A stretch of DNA of 64,000 nt from SVMC01 sp045601345 (lineage in GTDB: Bacteria; Bacillota; Clostridia; Oscillospirales; Oscillospiraceae). Positions 33,582 through 41,790 of this stretch are shown in pieces (positions within the stretch are counted from its first letter, which is position 1; each line of letters begins with the position of its first letter). A program made the position numbers and the translations under genes. Under the pieces are notes generated by a model that saw only the letters and a program-made list of their open reading frames with translations, ran no database searches and was not told the origin of the DNA. The DNA lies in NCBI GenBank assembly GCA_045601345.1, contig JAZRZL010000075.1, positions 1-64,000 of the forward strand, in the 5' to 3' direction.

Positions 33582-34670
33582 TCAGATGGCAGATAGGATT
33601 GCCTCCAATGCTTCCGGCCGGAAGACTCTTCGAGAAAAGGCGTGAAAAAGAGAAGCCATATTATTCTCCGAATGTTCCACCTCTCTTGAGAGTGTCCAGG
33701 CAAGACGGAGAAATCGCTCTTTGCTTTTGTCTTCGCTGCTGCTCATCAATTGACGAAGGAGCAGCGGCAGCAGTACGCAGAATACCGCCGTTGGCCAGAT
33801 ATTGCGGTCAAACACGGCGCGGGGGAAATATTTATAAATGCCATAGCTGAGAAGCTGCTCCCAAGCCCCCGGGAGCGGTGGGCAAAGGCTCGTCCAATCC
33901 ACCGGCACAAGGCTTTGGTTCAGTGCGCTGTGAAGCTGCTCCTGCCATACTGGCGAAAGCACCTCCATTGAATCCATAAGCTCCAAAAGCGCCTTTTGAA
34001 AATGCGCAACACCTGCTTCTCCGGCGCTCTGAACCTCTGAATCGTGCTGTGCATCTTCTATTCCTTTTGTAAGTGCGGCGCTCAATTGCCGATCCCGTTT
34101 TGCTGCGGCCACAGGCGCGCACAGGCGCAACAGCTGCACACATTTTTGAGAAAACGGAATCGCCTCCTCTGCCACGATCTCCAATGCTTTTTCCCGAAGC
34201 ATATGCATCGTAATGATTAGCGCCGGCGAAAGCTCATGGAGCGAAGACATTGGCTCGTCGGTGTTTTCTTTCCATAATGTAAGTTTCTTTGTATTGGTTA
34301 GAATCAGTCTTGCCGCCTCCGGGCAGGATAAGCTCAGGCCAATTTCCCTGCGCAGACCAATTTCTGTAGAGAATCTCGGATATTTTGCGCAGATTTTGCA
34401 CAAATGCTCTTCCCCAAGCTCTGCCTGAATGGGGCAAAGGCCATCCGGGCGAAGCAGCTTGCAAAGCCCCTTCTCCAAGCCAAAGCAGCGCTCCCCTTCA
34501 ATTTCGACCATCGCATCGCGGAGCTTCTGCCCAAGCGCACCCGATACCTGCGAATAAAACGCTTCGCTCTCCGGGTCGATCACGACCTCCCAGTTTGCAC
34601 AGCAGGTATCCGGGCAAGCTCCTGCAAGGCAGGAAAATGCATCATAATAATGCGGTTTTGTAATTTCCAT
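33582..34670 (-). CDS. FliB-family lysine N-methylase
   Basis: A 362-residue cytosolic enzyme related to flagellin lysine-N-methylase FliB. It starts MEITKPHYYDAFSCLAGACP and has the Cys cluster SCLAGACPDTCCANWEV (Cys14, 19, 23, 24) and LCKICAKYPRFSTEIG, which in this family binds an iron-sulphur cluster; radical chemistry has been proposed. GLCKLLRPDGLCPIQAELG is also conserved. The stop of the TraX-like gene is five bases upstream of the start, so the two form an operon. No flagellar genes occur in this window, so the methylated protein may be something else. Confidence 0.85.
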   Translation of the reverse strand: MEITKPHYYDAFSCLAGACPDTCCANWEVVIDPESEAFYSQVSGALGQKLRDAMVEIEGERCFGLEKGLCKLLRPDGLCPIQAELGEEHLCKICAKYPRFSTEIGLRREIGLSLSCPEAARLILTNTKKLTLWKENTDEPMSSLHELSPALIITMHMLREKALEIVAEEAIPFSQKCVQLLRLCAPVAAAKRDRQLSAALTKGIEDAQHDSEVQSAGEAGVAHFQKALLELMDSMEVLSPVWQEQLHSALNQSLVPVDWTSLCPPLPGAWEQLLSYGIYKYFPRAVFDRNIWPTAVFCVLLPLLLRQLMSSSEDKSKERFLRLAWTLSREVEHSENNMASLFHAFSRRVFRPEALEAILSAI

Positions 34671-34674
34671 TTCA

Positions 34675-35376
34675 TCACATCCTGTTAAGCAGCATTCCCA
34701 CTGCCCAGATCACAGCCAGATGCAGGGGATAATACATATAAAACAGATACTTTAAGCGTCGTTTTCCTCTTGTTCCGTCATAAAGCGACAGCGGCAGAAG
34801 CGCCATAAGGCCAAACCACTGGATACCGCCCGCCTCCAGCGCCACAAGACAAAGGCCAACCCCACAAATCAGCAGACGGCGCGGACGGGTATCTGCCAGA
34901 TAGATGAGCACTGGCAGCAGAACCCCGCTCAAGCCGTAGTCCACGCCATAATCTGTCCCTTTGCATAGCTTTGGCAAAATCACGCACAGAAAAGCGGAGA
35001 TTATGCAGATCGCAAGGAAACCGAGCCATCGAAGACCTCCCGTTTCATTTGCCCATTGGAGAATAAAAATGATCGAAATGGACAGGGAAAAGGTGATGAG
35101 AATGCACTGATAAACGCTTCTCATTGCGAAAAAATAAACCAACTGACAGAGCACGCCAATGCCCAGCACCATACCGAGATACCGCGCCTTATGGGCGGTA
35201 TAGCGACACCCTTCGGCGATCATATAGGCGAAAATCGGAAAGGCCAGACGGCCAATGATCCGCAAAATCAGATCATTAGGCAGCAGCATCAGCCCTATAT
35301 GGTCTGCGGTCATGGCAATGAGTGCAAGAATTTTCAATTGATTGGAGGACATTGCGAATCTATTTTGCTTTTCCAT
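34675..35376 (-). CDS. TraX-like membrane protein
   Basis: A 233-residue integral membrane protein of the TraX family, named after F-pilin acetylase. Start at ATG 35376, with AAAAGGAGCC upstream; in-frame upstream codons overlap the divergent gene's promoter. It has SSNQLKILALIAMTADHIGL and LRIIGRLAFPIFAYMIAEGC, the two hallmarks of the family (MxxDHxG, RxxFPIF). About eight TM helices. Most chromosomal members probably acetylate surface polysaccharides or proteins. Confidence 0.85.
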   Translation of the reverse strand: MEKQNRFAMSSNQLKILALIAMTADHIGLMLLPNDLILRIIGRLAFPIFAYMIAEGCRYTAHKARYLGMVLGIGVLCQLVYFFAMRSVYQCILITFSLSISIIFILQWANETGGLRWLGFLAICIISAFLCVILPKLCKGTDYGVDYGLSGVLLPVLIYLADTRPRRLLICGVGLCLVALEAGGIQWFGLMALLPLSLYDGTRGKRRLKYLFYMYYPLHLAVIWAVGMLLNRM

Positions 35377-35461
35377 AAGAGGCTCCTTTTGCGGTGAGGC
35401 ATCTTTCCTCTTATTATGCATGATAGCTGCCGATTCTTCAACGTTTTTTTTACTTCTTAGG

Positions 35462-35489
35462 TTGTTTTTGCCCAAGGGTTTGCTATAAT
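35462..35489 (+). promoter_or_regulatory. Sigma-A promoter of the MocR-type regulator
   Basis: -35 TTGTTT (35462-35467), 16-bp spacer, -10 TATAAT (35484-35489), 23 bp before the ATG, with GGGAGGCG as ribosome site. Confidence 0.65.
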
Positions 35490-35512
35490 GAAAGGCAAAG
35501 GGAGGCGAGCGC

Positions 35513-36880
35513 ATGATTGATCTGAACAACCAGCGGCAAATACCGTTATATGAATCTGTCTACCGCCAGATTCGGGAGGAAATCAGTACCGGTCAGAGAA
35601 AAGCCGGAGAAAAGCTGCCCTCTAAGCGCTCCCTTGCACAGTCGCTGGACATCAGCATCCATACCGTGGAGGGTGCCTACTGGCAGCTCGAATCCGAGGG
35701 CTATATTGAAGCACGTCCCAGAAGCGGCTATTATGTTCTTCCCCTGTTCGACCTGACCCCGAAGGCCGCTCCCTTGCCCCAGCCTGCGCTTGACGATTGC
35801 AGACCCCAGGATAAGGTGGATTTTGCCGTGGGCGCTGTGGATGAGCAGCTTTTTCCCATGACCATCTGGCAACGGCTGATTCGGAGCAGCCTCAACACGC
35901 CCGGTATTCTCTCCCGTACAGCCCCCTTCGGTGATCTGACGCTTAGGCAGGAGTTGGTGCGCTATCTGGCACGGGCAAGGGGCATTCACTGTGACCCGGC
36001 GCAGGTGCTTCTCGGTCCGGGTACCAATGATCTTTTGCGTACCCTGAGCACCATTCTCCCCGATGGCTGCACCTTTGCTGTGGAAAATCCCGCCTACCAC
36101 CGGGCACATCTGCATTTTGCCCGCATGGGACACACTGTGCTCCCGGCAAAAATGGACGGCAAGGGCATTCTGGTGGAGCCTCTGGAAAAGCTTGACCACA
36201 TTATTGTCTATACCGCGCCCTCCCACCAGTATCCTCTGGGCTTCGCCATGCCGATGGGACGGCGGACAGAGCTGCTTTCCTGGTGCGGTCGGGGACAATT
36301 TCGATACGTAATTGAGGATGACTACGATTCCGAATTTCGGTATGATGCAAAACCGCTTCCCTCTTTGCAAAGCATTGACCACTCTGACCGGGTCGTATAT
36401 CTGGGCACCATGTCAGGCGTTATTTCGCCGTCTCTCCAAATCAGCTATATGATCCTGCCAAGAACGCTTCTGGCCTCTCTGGGAGAATACTGCTGCAATG
36501 TGCCAACACTCACGCAGTTTGCCCTACGGGAATTCATGGCACAGGGCTATTTTGAAAAGCATTTAAACCGTATGCGGGTATGCTACCGCAATCGTAGGCG
36601 GGAACTGATCGCCCTTTTGCAGCCCTATGAGACCCGGCTTCATGTCATTGGCGCACAGGCCGGCAGCTTCCTTCTGGTGCAGGTTGCAGACGGCGGCGGA
36701 GAGGAAATCCTATGCCAAAGAGCACAGGCATTGGGAGTGCGGGTCTACCCCATCAGCCCCTACTTTATGGATGGGCTGCCAGAGGAATATGAAAACACCG
36801 TCCTTCTCGGCTATGGAAATTTACAGACCGCGCAAATGCAGCTTGGTATCAAGCTTTTGGCAAAAGCTTGGAAATTATAG
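35513..36880 (+). CDS. MocR-type GntR transcription regulator lacking the PLP lysine
   Basis: A 455-residue regulator with an N-terminal GntR winged helix (about 5-75: IPLYESVYRQIREEISTGQR, LAQSLDISIHTVEGAYWQLE) and a C-terminal aminotransferase-fold domain (about 105-450). GPGTNDLLRT, YTAPSHQYPLG and VIEDDYDSEFRYD are typical. The segment that normally reads GTFSK...LRxGY is GTMSGVISPSLQISY, so the Lys that binds pyridoxal phosphate is Gly302 and the following Arg is Gln309. It probably does not bind PLP by a Schiff base. The effector and targets are unknown; it faces the traX gene divergently. Confidence 0.88.
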   Translation: MIDLNNQRQIPLYESVYRQIREEISTGQRKAGEKLPSKRSLAQSLDISIHTVEGAYWQLESEGYIEARPRSGYYVLPLFDLTPKAAPLPQPALDDCRPQDKVDFAVGAVDEQLFPMTIWQRLIRSSLNTPGILSRTAPFGDLTLRQELVRYLARARGIHCDPAQVLLGPGTNDLLRTLSTILPDGCTFAVENPAYHRAHLHFARMGHTVLPAKMDGKGILVEPLEKLDHIIVYTAPSHQYPLGFAMPMGRRTELLSWCGRGQFRYVIEDDYDSEFRYDAKPLPSLQSIDHSDRVVYLGTMSGVISPSLQISYMILPRTLLASLGEYCCNVPTLTQFALREFMAQGYFEKHLNRMRVCYRNRRRELIALLQPYETRLHVIGAQAGSFLLVQVADGGGEEILCQRAQALGVRVYPISPYFMDGLPEEYENTVLLGYGNLQTAQMQLGIKLLAKAWKL

Positions 36881-36952
36881 TAAATGCTTCCACTGGTATT
36901 GTGCCGCAATCCGGGCATACTACTCATGCAATACCAGAAAGGAGGCAACAAC

Positions 36953-37120
36953 ATGAACTGCGAAAATGTCAACAAGTGCATCGCCTGCACCGTTAGCCAG
37001 TGCCGTCACCACTGTGACGAGGCCGACTACTGCTCTCTGGACAAGATTCTGGTCGGCACCCATGAGGCCAACCCTACCATGGATCAGTGTACGGACTGCA
37101 AGTCCTTCCTTAGAAAGTAA
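36953..37120 (+). CDS. Small Cys-rich DUF1540-family protein
   Basis: A 55-residue protein with an excellent ribosome site (GAAAGGAGGCAAC). It has eight Cys, several as CxxC-type pairs (NKCIACTVSQCRHHC, QCTDCKSFLRK), which fits DUF1540 proteins that are often made during clostridial sporulation and probably bind metal. Single-gene unit after the MocR gene, followed by a terminator. Confidence 0.82.
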   Translation: MNCENVNKCIACTVSQCRHHCDEADYCSLDKILVGTHEANPTMDQCTDCKSFLRK

Positions 37121-37125
37121 CGCAA

Positions 37126-37161
37126 AAAGGAGGCTGTCTTCATGTGGCAGTCTCCTTTTTT
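37126..37161 (+). terminator. Terminator of the DUF1540 gene
   Basis: AAAGGAGGCTG and CAGTCTCCTTT arms (one mismatch), 11-base loop, then T-run. Starts six bases after the stop. Confidence 0.8.
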
Positions 37162-37165
37162 AGGA

Positions 37166-37258
37166 GGACACGGGGACGGTTCTCCTGTCTCCTTCATCAT
37201 TTCCTTTTTTCACTGTTTCTTGCGGTTGCAAGGAGACAGGAGACCCGTCCCCGTGTCC
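37166..37258. repeat. Long imperfect inverted repeat (29-bp arms)
   Basis: GGACACGGGGACGGTTCTCC... at 37166-37194 and its near-perfect complement ending ...CCGTCCCCGTGTCC at 37230-37258, with a 35-base loop. This hairpin is different from the MITE-like copies but shares the GGGGACGGTTCTC sequence with their inner ends. Likely a related non-coding repeat. Confidence 0.6.
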
Positions 37259-37320
37259 CCCACATCCCTCTTCTCGGAGAGCGTAATGAAAAAGAAGCCT
37301 GAATGAACGAAATAAGAAAA

Positions 37321-37360
37321 GATGTTCCGACAATTTGCACCATGTCGGAACATCTCATTT
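37321..37360. terminator. Hairpin between DUF1540 gene and lipoprotein gene
   Basis: GATGTTCCGACA and TGTCGGAACATC (12-bp perfect arms, 10-base loop) followed by TCATTTTTAT. Probably a terminator for one of the flanking convergent transcripts. Confidence 0.6.
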
Positions 37361-37387
37361 TTATAGTTCAAATCATGCGGGAAACCG

Positions 37388-37429
37388 CGTAGGAGGTCAC
37401 GCAACAAATGGGTGACCTCCTACGCTTTT
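37388..37429. terminator. Hairpin at the 3' end of the zinc operon
   Basis: CGTAGGAGGTCAC and CGTGACCTCCTACG-type arms (13 bp) with an 11-base loop, immediately after the lipoprotein stop. Followed by a T-run on the plus strand and moderately T-rich on the minus strand. Confidence 0.6.
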
Positions 37430-38151
37430 TAATAACTGGAAGTAGGTGTCAGTGTGCAGTCGGAAACAACGCCGCCCTTAAATACACCATCGGCAATGAC
37501 CAGTGTGCCGATGGCGCCGAGCGATTCGGATGCAGACACCGGCTGCTGCCAGGAACCGTCATAGTAGGGATCCTCAATGGCAGAATCGGAGGCAATACGG
37601 CCATAGCACTGCACGGTCTTACCCTCATACTGGTCGGCAAACTGCTGCATATTGATAAGCTGCACACGCTCCAGCGTATCGGACATGGTGGTCAGGAGCA
37701 TATCAGCCTGTGCAGGCGCATAGGCCTTCTTCACAGAGATTTCCGCATTCACCATCCAGTAACCGTCCAGCGCCTTTTCGTTCTTCTCCCATGTGCCCTT
37801 GACCTCAACCTGACAACCCTGTGCGGGAAGATTATCCGTGGACGTAGGAACAAATTCCCACTGCCAGTCGCAGCACTTGGTCTCATCATTATAGCCCCAG
37901 ACGTAATAGCGGGTGCAATCGTTATAGCTGTCATGAAGGATGGTAAACGTGCCTTCTTTCGTAAAGCTCTTGCCGATATAATCATCGCCAGTCTGGTTAT
38001 AGAAAATATTCTGATAAAGAACATATTCCGCCGTGTTCAGCACAGTGGGCATCGTGCCATCATCGGCAGTCTCAATCTCATTCTTACTGCCACAAGCGCA
38101 GAGGCTCAGAAGCAGCAGGGCGGCTAAAATCAGGGCAATCCATTTTTTCAT
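37429..38151 (-). CDS. Lipoprotein, last gene of the zinc-uptake operon
   Basis: A 240-residue exported lipoprotein with lipobox LLSLCACG (Cys20 as the acylation site). The body has two related halves, each with a beta-rich pattern such as YIGKSFTKEGTFTILHD and YEGKTVQCYGRIASDSAI, which may be OB-fold-like repeats. It overlaps the permease stop by four bases (ATGA), so it is translated from the same message and under the same zinc control. A role in zinc capture or in protein mis-metalation is inference; I do not recognise a named family. Confidence 0.7.
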   Translation of the reverse strand: MKKWIALILAALLLLSLCACGSKNEIETADDGTMPTVLNTAEYVLYQNIFYNQTGDDYIGKSFTKEGTFTILHDSYNDCTRYYVWGYNDETKCCDWQWEFVPTSTDNLPAQGCQVEVKGTWEKNEKALDGYWMVNAEISVKKAYAPAQADMLLTTMSDTLERVQLINMQQFADQYEGKTVQCYGRIASDSAIEDPYYDGSWQQPVSASESLGAIGTLVIADGVFKGGVVSDCTLTPTSSY

Positions 38152-38993
38152 GTTGTTTTCCTCCTAAAAACGAATCCAAACATTGTCATTAAAACAAATG
38201 CAATAATATCTACGCCAACGATCGTGGAGCCAACCGGCGTTCCGGCAAGTACAGAAATCAGAATGCCAAGGGTAGAGCAGCATACTGACAGCACCGCAGA
38301 ACAAATCGTTACGGATTTAAAGCTGCGAAACACCCGCATGGCAGACAGTGCCGGGAAAATCACCAGTGCAGAAATGAGCAGCGAACCGACCAGATTCATT
38401 GCCAGCACAATGATCACTGCAATAATCACGGCAATGAGCAGGTTATAAAGCTTCGCTTTGGTTCCCGTAGCCACGGCAAAAGCCTCATCGAAGGTCACAC
38501 AGAAAATCTTGTTATAGAAGAAGATGAAAGCCAGCACCACGACCACGGAAAGGCTGATGCAAAGCCACACATCGGTCTTGGACAGGGTCAAAATAGATGT
38601 GGAGCCAAACAAGGTCGTACAGACATCACCCGACAGGTTGGACGATGTGGAAAACAGGTTCAGCAATAAATAACCGATCGCCAAAGCGCCAACCGAGATC
38701 ATAGCCACCGCAGCATCGCCCTTGATTTTTGCATTCTGCCCGGTGCGCAGAAGCAGGACAGCACTGATAATGGTGATGGGCAGGATCAGGAGCATATCAT
38801 TGGTCAGACCCAGCACACCGGCCACAGCCATCGCGCCAAAGGCCACATGGGAAAGGCCGTCACCGATAAAGGAGAAGCGCTTGAGTACCAGCGTAACACC
38901 CAGAAGGGAGGAGCACAGAGAAATCAGCACACCCACAATGAGCGCATAGCGAACAAAGGGATACTGGAAATAGGCAATTAGCTTATCCATCAT
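38148..38993 (-). CDS. znuB: Zinc ABC transporter, permease
   Basis: A 281-residue ABC-3-family permease. The start is the first of two adjacent ATGs, at 38993, with GAGGGGAGGGGAAC upstream; it overlaps the ATPase gene by 11 bases. Eight to nine TM helices; GVTLVLKRFSFIGDGLSHVA is the family's signature loop that docks the ATPase, and LLIAVIIAVIIVLAMNLVGS is typical. Works with the ATPase and binding protein of the same operon to import Zn(2+), possibly Mn(2+). Confidence 0.9.
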   Translation of the reverse strand: MMDKLIAYFQYPFVRYALIVGVLISLCSSLLGVTLVLKRFSFIGDGLSHVAFGAMAVAGVLGLTNDMLLILPITIISAVLLLRTGQNAKIKGDAAVAMISVGALAIGYLLLNLFSTSSNLSGDVCTTLFGSTSILTLSKTDVWLCISLSVVVVLAFIFFYNKIFCVTFDEAFAVATGTKAKLYNLLIAVIIAVIIVLAMNLVGSLLISALVIFPALSAMRVFRSFKSVTICSAVLSVCCSTLGILISVLAGTPVGSTIVGVDIIAFVLMTMFGFVFRRKTT

Positions 38994-39696
38994 ACCGTTC
39001 CCCTCCCCTCGCGGTAAAGCCCATTGCCGCATCACTGGAAAGATACGTCTGCTTCGAGCCAAAAAATACAGATTTGCCAATATGCAGAATATGACTGGCA
39101 TAGCGCCGTGCAGCTTCCAAATCATGGGAAATCATGATAATTGTGATCCCCTCCTGATTGAGCTGGGAAATCAACTGGTACATTTCCGCTGTGACCTTGG
39201 GATCCAGCCCCGATACCGGCTCATCGAGCAGCAGAACCCGCTTCGTAGCGCACAAGGCTCTTGCCAGAAGTACCCGCTGCTGCTGGCCGCCGGAAAGCTC
39301 CCGATAGCAGCGCTGCCGGAGATGGGTAATCCCCATGCGCTCCATATTCTCCCGGGCAAGCTGCTTATCTTCTTTGGAATAGAAAGGACGCAGGCCGCAT
39401 CTACCCTGACAGCCAGACAGAACAATCTCCCAAACCGTAGCCGGAAAATCCCGCTGCACCACAGTCTGCTGGGGCAGATAGCCGATTTCATTCCGGCGCA
39501 GGCCATCGTCGGTTTGAATGGTGCCGGAAATGGGCATCTGGAGGCCAAGAAGTGTTTTCATGAGTGTGGATTTGCCGGAGCCATTTTCACCCACAATGCA
39601 AAGGTAATCCCCCTGATGGACTTCAAACGTCAAATCATGGAGTATTTCCCTGCCGTCATAGCCCAAGCAAAGATTTTGACAGCTAAGCTGCGACAT
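38983..39696 (-). CDS. znuC: Zinc ABC transporter, ATP-binding protein
   Basis: A 237-residue ATPase. Walker A GENGSGKST at 36-44, Q-loop at QQTVV, signature LSGGQQQR at 134-141 and Walker B VLLLDEP with Glu159, then SHDLEAARRYASHI for the H-loop. Complete and of normal length (about 235-250). Positioned between the binding protein (12-base gap) and permease (overlap). Confidence 0.92.
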   Translation of the reverse strand: MSQLSCQNLCLGYDGREILHDLTFEVHQGDYLCIVGENGSGKSTLMKTLLGLQMPISGTIQTDDGLRRNEIGYLPQQTVVQRDFPATVWEIVLSGCQGRCGLRPFYSKEDKQLARENMERMGITHLRQRCYRELSGGQQQRVLLARALCATKRVLLLDEPVSGLDPKVTAEMYQLISQLNQEGITIIMISHDLEAARRYASHILHIGKSVFFGSKQTYLSSDAAMGFTARGGERYDG

Positions 39697-39708
39697 ATCG
39701 CTTCCTCC

Positions 39709-40689
39709 TTATGCCAGCGCCGCCTTCAGCGCTTCAAGATTCTTCTCCATAATGGAGAGGTAGGTCACACCATTCTTAACATCCTGAGCGGTCGTAGACT
39801 GCATGGAGTCCATCGTCTGTATCTGTGCGGACTGAGACTGGGTTGATGCAATGATTGTCTCGGCAATGCGCTTGTCAGAGCCTTCAAGCGTCATGACCGT
39901 GTGCAGACCCAGCTCATCCACCTTGCTGCTGAGGAAGCTGATGGTCTCAAAGCTGGCTTCACTTTCCGCAGAGCAGCCCACAAAGGCAGCGTAATAATCA
40001 AGACCGTAATCGTCTACAAGATAACGGAACGGAAAACGGTCACCAAAAAGAACCGTTTTGACCGCTGCAGCATCTACTACTGATTGATAGCGAGCATCAA
40101 GTGCGTTGATTTTCTCCATATACGCAGAAGCATTTGCAGTATAAATATCCGCGCTTTCTGCATCAACCTCTGCAAGGGCATCACGGATAGCCCCAACAAG
40201 AATGGCAGCATTTTTCAGAGAGAGCCAAATGTGTTCATCGTATTCGACTTCTTCGTGTTCATGCTCCTCTTCGTGTTCATGCTCTTCGGCTTCCATACCT
40301 TCCTTGATTTCTTCCTCCTTGACAGCATCACCGAGAACATTGAGAAGATCAATCACAACCATATCCTTGTTGGTTGCCTCCTTCAGCGCATCCTCCACCC
40401 ATTCATCGGATTCACCGCCGACATAGATAAAGAGGTCACAGGTGGAAATACGGATGATATCGTCCGCTGTAGGCTGGTAGCTGTGCAGATCCACGCCGTT
40501 ATCAAGCAGCATATCCACATCCGCATTGGCAGCCCGATCGCCCAAAAGCTGCATCACCCAATCATAGACCGGAAAAATGGTGGTAACAATGGAGAGCTTG
40601 CCGCTATCTGCGGAGTTGATCTTTCCGCAGCCGGAGAATAGGCTCAAAACGAGAAGGAACGCCAGAAATAGGGAAATAAGTTTTTTCAT
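39709..40689 (-). CDS. znuA: Zinc ABC transporter, substrate-binding lipoprotein
   Basis: A 326-residue cluster-A1 binding protein anchored at the lipobox LFSGCGK. The central His/Glu-rich loop (residues about 136-155, HEHEEEHEHEEVEYDEH) is the hallmark of zinc rather than manganese binding proteins, and metal-ligand histidines are likely at DNGVDLHSYQPT and DEHIWLS. SDKRIAETIIASTQSQSAQI is the conserved C-lobe. Near-normal length (about 310). Confidence 0.92.
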   Translation of the reverse strand: MKKLISLFLAFLLVLSLFSGCGKINSADSGKLSIVTTIFPVYDWVMQLLGDRAANADVDMLLDNGVDLHSYQPTADDIIRISTCDLFIYVGGESDEWVEDALKEATNKDMVVIDLLNVLGDAVKEEEIKEGMEAEEHEHEEEHEHEEVEYDEHIWLSLKNAAILVGAIRDALAEVDAESADIYTANASAYMEKINALDARYQSVVDAAAVKTVLFGDRFPFRYLVDDYGLDYYAAFVGCSAESEASFETISFLSSKVDELGLHTVMTLEGSDKRIAETIIASTQSQSAQIQTMDSMQSTTAQDVKNGVTYLSIMEKNLEALKAALA

Positions 40690-40737
40690 ATGTATAAGAC
40701 CTCCAAAAAATAAGCAAAATTCGAAATCCTCTGCTAT

Positions 40738-40995
40738 TTAATTGGAGAGCTTCACCTTCAATCTGACCGGTGTAGCACCGGGGGATTGGAGCAGCCGGTA
40801 TTTTTTCAATCCCGTAAAGCCCCCAAAAACACCAATCAAAAGAATGACCGTACACGTGCTGCGCAGTGCATTTCGGCAAAGCCTTATAATCGCACATACC
40901 GGGCAGCCATCACCGATACAATCATGAAGTGGTTCTGCAACCATGGATAAAAAAATCACTGCCACAAGCAACACAATCAGGATTCGCTTCCTCAT
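40738..40995 (-). CDS. Small membrane protein with Cys motif in the Zur operon
   Basis: An 85-residue protein. Start at ATG 40995, overlapping the repressor stop (ATGA) with AGGAGG nearby. Two hydrophobic helices (ILIVLLVAVIFLSMVAEPL and TCTVILLIGVFGGFTGL) flank a short loop HDCIGDGCPVCAIIRLCR with four Cys and a His that could bind zinc. Similar small proteins are often placed between Fur-type repressors and zinc transporters in clostridia. Function unknown; zinc transfer or sensing is inference. Confidence 0.72.
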   Translation of the reverse strand: MRKRILIVLLVAVIFLSMVAEPLHDCIGDGCPVCAIIRLCRNALRSTCTVILLIGVFGGFTGLKKYRLLQSPGATPVRLKVKLSN

Positions 40996-41378
40996 ACAGC
41001 ATCCTCCTGACATTCGCCGCAGATTCCATAGAGCACGGTGTTGGCAGGATCCACGGCAAAACGCTGGGCAGATACAATGCTCTGCAACAGCTCAACTGCG
41101 CTTTCGCCCTCGACAGGATAGATTCTGCCGCACCTCTCGCAGGACAGGTGCAGCCGATGATCTCCCTGCGCAAGCTGGAAGAAAACCTCTCTGCTTCCCG
41201 CTTTCGCGGAGCGCCTGACAAGTCCCTGTTCCTCAAGCAGCGCTAAATTGCGGTAGACAGCACTGGCGCTGATATCTTCCAGTTCGCCGGTAATCTGCTT
41301 TGCAGAAAACGCTTCATTCGGTTGCGCAGAGAAAAAATCCAGCAAGCGTCTGCGCTGCTTTGTCTGATAATTCGGCAC
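40992..41378 (-). CDS. zur: Zur-type Fur-family repressor
   Basis: A 128-residue Fur-family metal-dependent repressor, started at GTG 41378 because GGAGGTGAG precedes it by a proper distance and no downstream ATG fits. The winged helix has ASAVYRNLALLEEQGLVRR as recognition region (about 38-56). The structural zinc site is two pairs, Cys80/Cys83 (LSCERCGR) and Cys120/Cys123 (ICGECQ). HRLHLSCERCGRIY is the hinge. Zinc specificity is inferred from operon content (znuABC and a Cys-rich membrane protein) and a palindromic operator at its promoter. Confidence 0.9.
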   Translation of the reverse strand: MPNYQTKQRRRLLDFFSAQPNEAFSAKQITGELEDISASAVYRNLALLEEQGLVRRSAKAGSREVFFQLAQGDHRLHLSCERCGRIYPVEGESAVELLQSIVSAQRFAVDPANTVLYGICGECQEDAV

Positions 41379-41391
41379 CTGCCTCACCTCC

Positions 41392-41414
41392 AATTTGCGA
41401 ACTTTTCGCAAATT
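41392..41414 (-). promoter_or_regulatory. Palindromic operator of the zinc operon
   Basis: Perfect 10-bp inverted arms AATTTGCGAA and TTCGCAAATT with a 3-bp spacer. It covers the transcription start just downstream of the -10 box and lies 14 bp before the zur GTG, a position that would block initiation. Zur-type boxes in Firmicutes have similar length and AT-rich arms around a GCGA-like centre. Confidence 0.8.
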
Positions 41415-41415
41415 T

Positions 41416-41444
41416 AGTATAGCAGGATTATTTAAAAAAGTCAA
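41416..41444 (-). promoter_or_regulatory. Sigma-A promoter of the zinc operon
   Basis: On the minus strand -35 TTGACT (41439-41444), 17-bp spacer, -10 TATACT (41416-41421). The -10 is two bases from the palindromic operator. Confidence 0.82.
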
Positions 41445-41463
41445 CTACAGTTCTTTTTTGATG

Positions 41464-41703
41464 CACAGTAATTGAACGAGTTAAGAAAATGTGAACATTG
41501 GGCTAGACGGAAGAGGTCATTGGATGCACTGCTAAAACAGAAAATCTTCCTAACATAGAAAGCGCCCCGTCTTAGGAGGCCAACCTCATCCGCCGTCTGC
41601 GGGCGGCACCTTCCACAGCGGGGAAGGCATGGGCTGCTAACTTAACGCCATGGAGAACCGTCTCCTTGTTACTCATATTTTCTTAACTTGTTCAATTACC
41701 GTG
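41464..41703. repeat. MITE-like palindromic element, copy D
   Basis: About 240 bp with ends CACAGTAATTGAACGAGTTA and GTTCAATTACCGTG. The interior is partly inverted relative to copies B and E: the CCTAACATAGAAAGCG box and the core CCTCATCCGCCGTCTGCGGG appear in the opposite orientation. It lies between the zinc-operon promoter and the flippase gene. Confidence 0.82.
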
Positions 41704-41790
41704 GGCGGAATCGCGGTTGACTTCGGATATTTGCTGATATATAATACAAGATGTCGAAATATCGTCCTCCCTGGAAGGAATCCGATTTTC

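Noticed and set aside
35513..36880. Simple annotation as PdxR, the PLP-dependent activator of vitamin B6 genes
   Set aside because: The PLP lysine is missing and no pdxST genes are nearby.
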